Source: Anaerococcus sp. (lineage in GTDB: Bacteria; Bacillota; Clostridia; Tissierellales; Peptoniphilaceae). Taken from it: a stretch of 8,135 nt of DNA. Both the position numbers and the translations under genes were made by a program. Below the pieces are notes generated by a model. The model searched no databases. It was not told where the DNA came from and was given only the letters and a program-made list of their open reading frames with translations. The stretch lies in the NCBI RefSeq assembly GCF_030825785.1, contig NZ_JAPJPG010000055.1, positions 1 through 8,135 on the forward strand, written 5' to 3'. Below are positions 6,853 through 8,135 of the stretch, one piece after another (position 1 is the first letter of the stretch; every line of letters begins with the position of its first letter).

Positions 6853-7093
6853 AGTCACGGACTAAGTCCTCTTTTTTCTTCTTATTAAGTTTTTTGATAG
6901 CACATTCAAGCTTAAGCCCTTCAGACATGGAGGAGACCTCCTTAAAATAAACTAGCTTTACAGGACGTCTTGCCCTAGTATACTTAGCACCCTTACCTGA
7001 ATTGTGGCAGACTAATCTTCTTTTGACATCAGTGGTGTATCCTGTATAAAGACTGGTATCAGCGCACCTTAATATATAGACAAAATGACTCAT
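6827..7093 (-). CDS. GIY-YIG nuclease-fold protein, UPF0213 (YhbQ/YazA) family
   Basis: The 88-residue product is a stand-alone GIY-YIG domain of the small bacterial UPF0213 type. It carries VYILRCAD (Tyr6) and LYTGYT (residues 15-20, the GIY/YIG strands). It also has KRR at 24-26, the very typical HNSGKGAKYTRARRP stretch at 30-44, and the catalytic-position glutamate Glu63 in LKLECAIKKL. Length equals that of the family. The metal-binding Glu and active-site Tyr/Arg are kept, so a DNA nuclease activity is possible. The cellular role of this family is poorly known; a part in DNA repair or structure-specific cleavage is inference, helped here by the neighbour recX. Start is ATG overlapping the recX stop (ATGA), behind a GGGTGAG site 9 nt upstream. 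The 3' end overlaps the RNase gene by 26 nt, tail to tail. Confidence 0.93.
   Translation of the reverse strand: MSHFVYILRCADTSLYTGYTTDVKRRLVCHNSGKGAKYTRARRPVKLVYFKEVSSMSEGLKLECAIKKLNKKKKEDLVRDFNLEDFSS
6859..6877 (+). terminator. Possible weak terminator after the RNase gene
   Basis: GGAC-TAA-GTCC can form a 4-bp stem and is followed by CTCTTTTTT, 7 nt after the RNase stop codon. The stem is short. The T-run also serves as lysine codons of the convergent gene on the minus strand, so this may be coincidence. No better terminator is visible at the convergence point. Confidence 0.3.
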
Positions 7094-7695
7094 GAGAAAA
7101 GCTCACCCATAACCCTTCCTATAATATCAAAATCAAAGCCCTTGGAGGCGAGATGCCTATAGACCTTGTTTTTCATCTTAAAAGAATAATCACCTCGAGC
7201 CTTTTTTTCAGCAAAATAAAGGGCCTTCTCATATTCCCTGTCATCATCGATTAGGGTCAAATTCTCATCGATCAAGGAATCTGGAATCCCCTTAAGCTTA
7301 AGCTTATACCTAATCTTATTCTTAGGCCAGCCATTAATTGAAGACTTATCAGCTATGAAACTTTTTACAAAAGACTCATCATCGATTAAATTATAAGAAG
7401 TTAAAAATTCAATTACCTTCTCAGTAACATCAGCTTCATAGCCCTTATCCCTTAAGATCTTTCCTATCTCAAAGCTAGTCTTGTTGGCATAAGAAATCCT
7501 ATTTAAAATATAGTTTTTTGCCCTATTGTAAGAATTATCAGCCTGGATTTTAGAAAAAACATCAAAGTCTAGCTCTTCATTCTTCTCTATATAAAGGTCA
7601 TTAAAAAGATCATAAGAGATATAAAAAAGCTCTCCAGAAACTTTAAGCCTACATAAATTGTACTTATCAGAAAATCCAATCTCTTCTAAGATCAT
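7090..7695 (-). CDS. recX: Regulatory protein RecX
   Basis: RecX binds RecA filaments and modulates, mostly inhibits, recombination and SOS activity. The 201-residue product has a divergent N-terminal ~65 residues. It then shows the helical RecX repeats: RAKNYILNRISYANKTSFEIGKILRDKGY (family: A..YL..R..S..EL...L..KGY), VIEFLTSYNLIDDESFVKSFIADKSSI with the hallmark LIDD/F, WPKNKIRYKLKLKGIPDSLID, and a last repeat ending in HLASKGFDFDIIGRVM. Length is within the family range (about 150-270). The ATG has no convincing ribosome site of its own, but it overlaps the stop of an upstream miniprotein as ATGA, so it is probably read by translational coupling. The next gene is coupled in the same way. 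No recA lies in the window. Confidence 0.93.
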   Translation of the reverse strand: MILEEIGFSDKYNLCRLKVSGELFYISYDLFNDLYIEKNEELDFDVFSKIQADNSYNRAKNYILNRISYANKTSFEIGKILRDKGYEADVTEKVIEFLTSYNLIDDESFVKSFIADKSSINGWPKNKIRYKLKLKGIPDSLIDENLTLIDDDREYEKALYFAEKKARGDYSFKMKNKVYRHLASKGFDFDIIGRVMGELFS

Positions 7696-7796
7696 AGACC
7701 AGCAAAAGAATTGTAGGCGCCATAGATAATAGGCGCTATCATGGCTATAGCAATCACGATTGCAAAAATTTTAAGTATAGTTTTTCTACTTTTCAT
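7692..7796 (-). CDS. 34-residue single-pass membrane miniprotein upstream of recX
   Basis: A 35-codon frame starts with ATG at 7796-7794 and ends with TGA at 7694-7692. The product starts MKSRKTILK, continues with an unbroken hydrophobic stretch from about Ile7 to Ile24 (IFAIVIAIAMIAPII), and ends YGAYNSFAGL. This is a positive-inside, single membrane helix, or possibly an uncleaved signal. A strong ribosome site (AGAGGTG, 4 nt before the ATG) is present, better than those of recX. Its stop overlaps the recX start as ATGA, so it looks like the first gene of the minus-strand operon. I do not recognise the family. It resembles in build the small lysine-tipped membrane proteins common in Bacillota, but no specific assignment is justified. 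It is short, so chance is possible; the ribosome site, coupling and hydropathy argue for a real gene. Confidence 0.7.
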   Translation of the reverse strand: MKSRKTILKIFAIVIAIAMIAPIIYGAYNSFAGL

Positions 7797-7801
7797 AATT
7801 C

Positions 7802-7808
7802 ACCTCTG
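7802..7808 (-). promoter_or_regulatory. Ribosome binding site of the membrane miniprotein
   Basis: On the minus strand AGAGGTG lies just before AATT-ATG. It is the only strong Shine-Dalgarno site near the recX 5' end and therefore supports translation starting at the miniprotein rather than at recX itself. Confidence 0.65.
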
Positions 7809-7813
7809 TTTCT

Positions 7814-7851
7814 ATTCTACTACTTGTAGGCCTAAAAGAAAAATTTTGCAA
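7814..7851 (-). promoter_or_regulatory. Candidate promoter of the miniprotein-recX-nuclease unit
   Basis: Two readings are possible on the minus strand. TTGCAA (7851-7846) with TACAAG (7828-7823) at 17 nt spacing leaves room for a normal leader. TAGAAT (7819-7814) is a better -10 but has a poor -35 and would start transcription almost at the ribosome site. Neither is strong. Confidence 0.3.
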
Positions 7852-7857
7852 AAAAAC

Positions 7858-7886
7858 TTGCACAAAAATAAAAAACGTGGTATTAT
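7858..7886 (+). promoter_or_regulatory. Upstream tandem promoter (P1) of the tRNA unit
   Basis: TTGCAC at 7858-7863 and TATTAT at 7881-7886 are separated by 17 nt, with a TG extended -10 element (TGG-TATTAT) and an A-rich upstream stretch. Transcription would start near 7893. The site resembles the second promoter 97 nt downstream, including the surrounding AAAACTTG and TGGTAT-ATG bases. Confidence 0.7.
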
Positions 7887-7909
7887 GTTTATTGTTGAGA
7901 GAGAGATAC

Positions 7910-7948
7910 ATGACAATTGAAACTTTCAAAAAAGAAAATAATTGTTAG
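7910..7948 (+). CDS. Possible 12-residue leader peptide between tandem promoters
   Basis: ATG at 7910-7912 opens a 12-codon frame (MTIETFKKENNC) ending with TAG at 7946-7948. It lies 17 nt downstream of the predicted P1 start and 6 nt before the -35 of the next promoter. A GAGAGAGAGA tract at 7897-7906 could serve as a ribosome site, but it lacks GGAG. The frame is so short that chance is a serious alternative, and it holds no obvious run of regulatory codons. It is listed because of its position, not its sequence. Confidence 0.2.
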   Translation: MTIETFKKENNC

Positions 7949-7954
7949 AAAAAC

Positions 7955-7983
7955 TTGACAAGCTACTTCAATGATGGTATCAT
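7955..7983 (+). promoter_or_regulatory. Proximal promoter (P2) of the tRNA unit
   Basis: Consensus TTGACA (7955-7960), 17-nt spacer, TATCAT (7978-7983), with a TG extended -10 (TGG-TATCAT). Transcription would begin near 7990, about 10 nt before tRNA-His. This is the expected arrangement for a strong stable-RNA promoter. Confidence 0.8.
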
Positions 7984-8000
7984 GAAATAGTGATGGCTTG

Positions 8001-8077
8001 GTGGGTATGGTCCAGTTGGTTAAGACACCTGGTTGTGGCCCAGGAGGCCGTGAGTTCGAATCTCACTACTCACCCCA
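8001..8077 (+). tRNA. tRNA-His (anticodon GTG)
   Basis: A complete cloverleaf is visible. The acceptor stem GTGGGTA pairs with TACTCAC (one G-T pair). The anticodon stem CCTGG/CCAGG has loop TTGTGGC and anticodon GTG at 8035-8037. The T arm GTGAG/CTCAC has loop TTCGAAT. The genome-encoded CCA is at 8075-8077. The base before the acceptor stem (8000) is G and faces C at 8074, which is the extra G(-1):C73 pair that identifies tRNA-His to HisRS. It is the first gene of the tRNA unit, just behind promoter P2. Confidence 0.97.
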
Positions 8078-8080
8078 TAT

Positions 8081-8135
8081 GCGGGATTGGCGGAATTGGC
8101 AGACGCGCTAGACTTAGGATCTAGTGGGAATTTTC
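8081..8135 (+). tRNA. tRNA-Leu (anticodon TAG), 3' part cut by window end
   Basis: It starts 3 nt after the CCA of tRNA-His. The acceptor 5' strand GCGGGAT is followed by TGGCGGAATTGGCAGACGCG, the typical bacterial tRNA-Leu D arm. The anticodon stem CTAGA/TCTAG has loop CTTAGGA and anticodon TAG at 8115-8117, which reads CUA/CUN leucine codons. The sequence breaks off in what should be the long variable arm of this class II tRNA. Confidence 0.95.

Noticed and set aside
6885..6897. CTTATTAAG followed by TTTTTT as a terminator
   Set aside because: The stem is only 3 bp and AT-rich, and the T-run encodes a lysine cluster of the minus-strand gene.
7714..7738. GC-rich repeat TAGGCGC...TAGGCGC as a hairpin or operator
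   Set aside because: It is a short direct, not inverted, repeat within the miniprotein codons; the self-complementary core is only about 4 bp.
1..8135. CRISPR array, insertion sequence, attachment site or prophage genes
   Set aside because: No spaced direct repeats, transposase or integrase signatures, or terminal inverted repeats were seen. The tRNA genes at the right edge show no duplicated 3' end inside the window.

Overview
The window looks like a low-GC Bacillota (Firmicutes) chromosome. Purine-rich Shine-Dalgarno sites, A/T-rich codon use and the order mreB-mreC-mreD-PBP2-(min-type gene)-RNase E/G recall the clostridial/Tissierellia cell-shape cluster. A Peptoniphilaceae-type anaerobe (for example an Anaerococcus-like organism) is a reasonable guess, but it rests on gene order and protein style only, not on a marker gene.

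Layout. (1) From 1 to 6852, plus strand, runs one tightly packed operon: the 3' end of mreB, then mreC, mreD, a giant class B penicillin-binding protein of PBP2/MrdA type (1150 residues), a MinD-like protein that has lost its P-loop, and a shortened RNase E/G. Gaps are 0-11 nt, mreC/mreD overlap by 8 nt, and the last two genes share an ATGA stop/start. (2) From 6827 to 7796, minus strand and convergent, lies a three-gene unit: a 34-residue single-pass membrane miniprotein, recX, and a UPF0213-type GIY-YIG nuclease-fold protein. Both junctions are ATGA overlaps. The last gene overlaps the 3' end of the RNase gene by 26 nt. (3) From 7858 to the right edge, plus strand, are two similar strong promoters in tandem (TTGCAC-17-TATTAT and TTGACA-17-TATCAT, both with a TG extended -10 element) with a possible 12-codon ORF between them. 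They are followed by tRNA-His(GTG) and the start of tRNA-Leu(TAG), cut by the window end.

How the genes work together. MreB, MreC, MreD and PBP2 are the core of the elongation (rod) machinery: filament, periplasmic-side scaffold, membrane partner and transpeptidase. In related bacteria minC/minD/minE and rodA often follow. Here only one MinD-shaped, ATPase-dead protein remains, translationally coupled to a minimal RNase that keeps its catalytic aspartates but lacks the Zn-link, the small domain and most of the 5' sensor. The most interesting points are this MinD-like pseudo-ATPase/mini-RNase pair, the very large PBP2 with a Cys/His cluster by its active site, and the coupled miniprotein upstream of recX.
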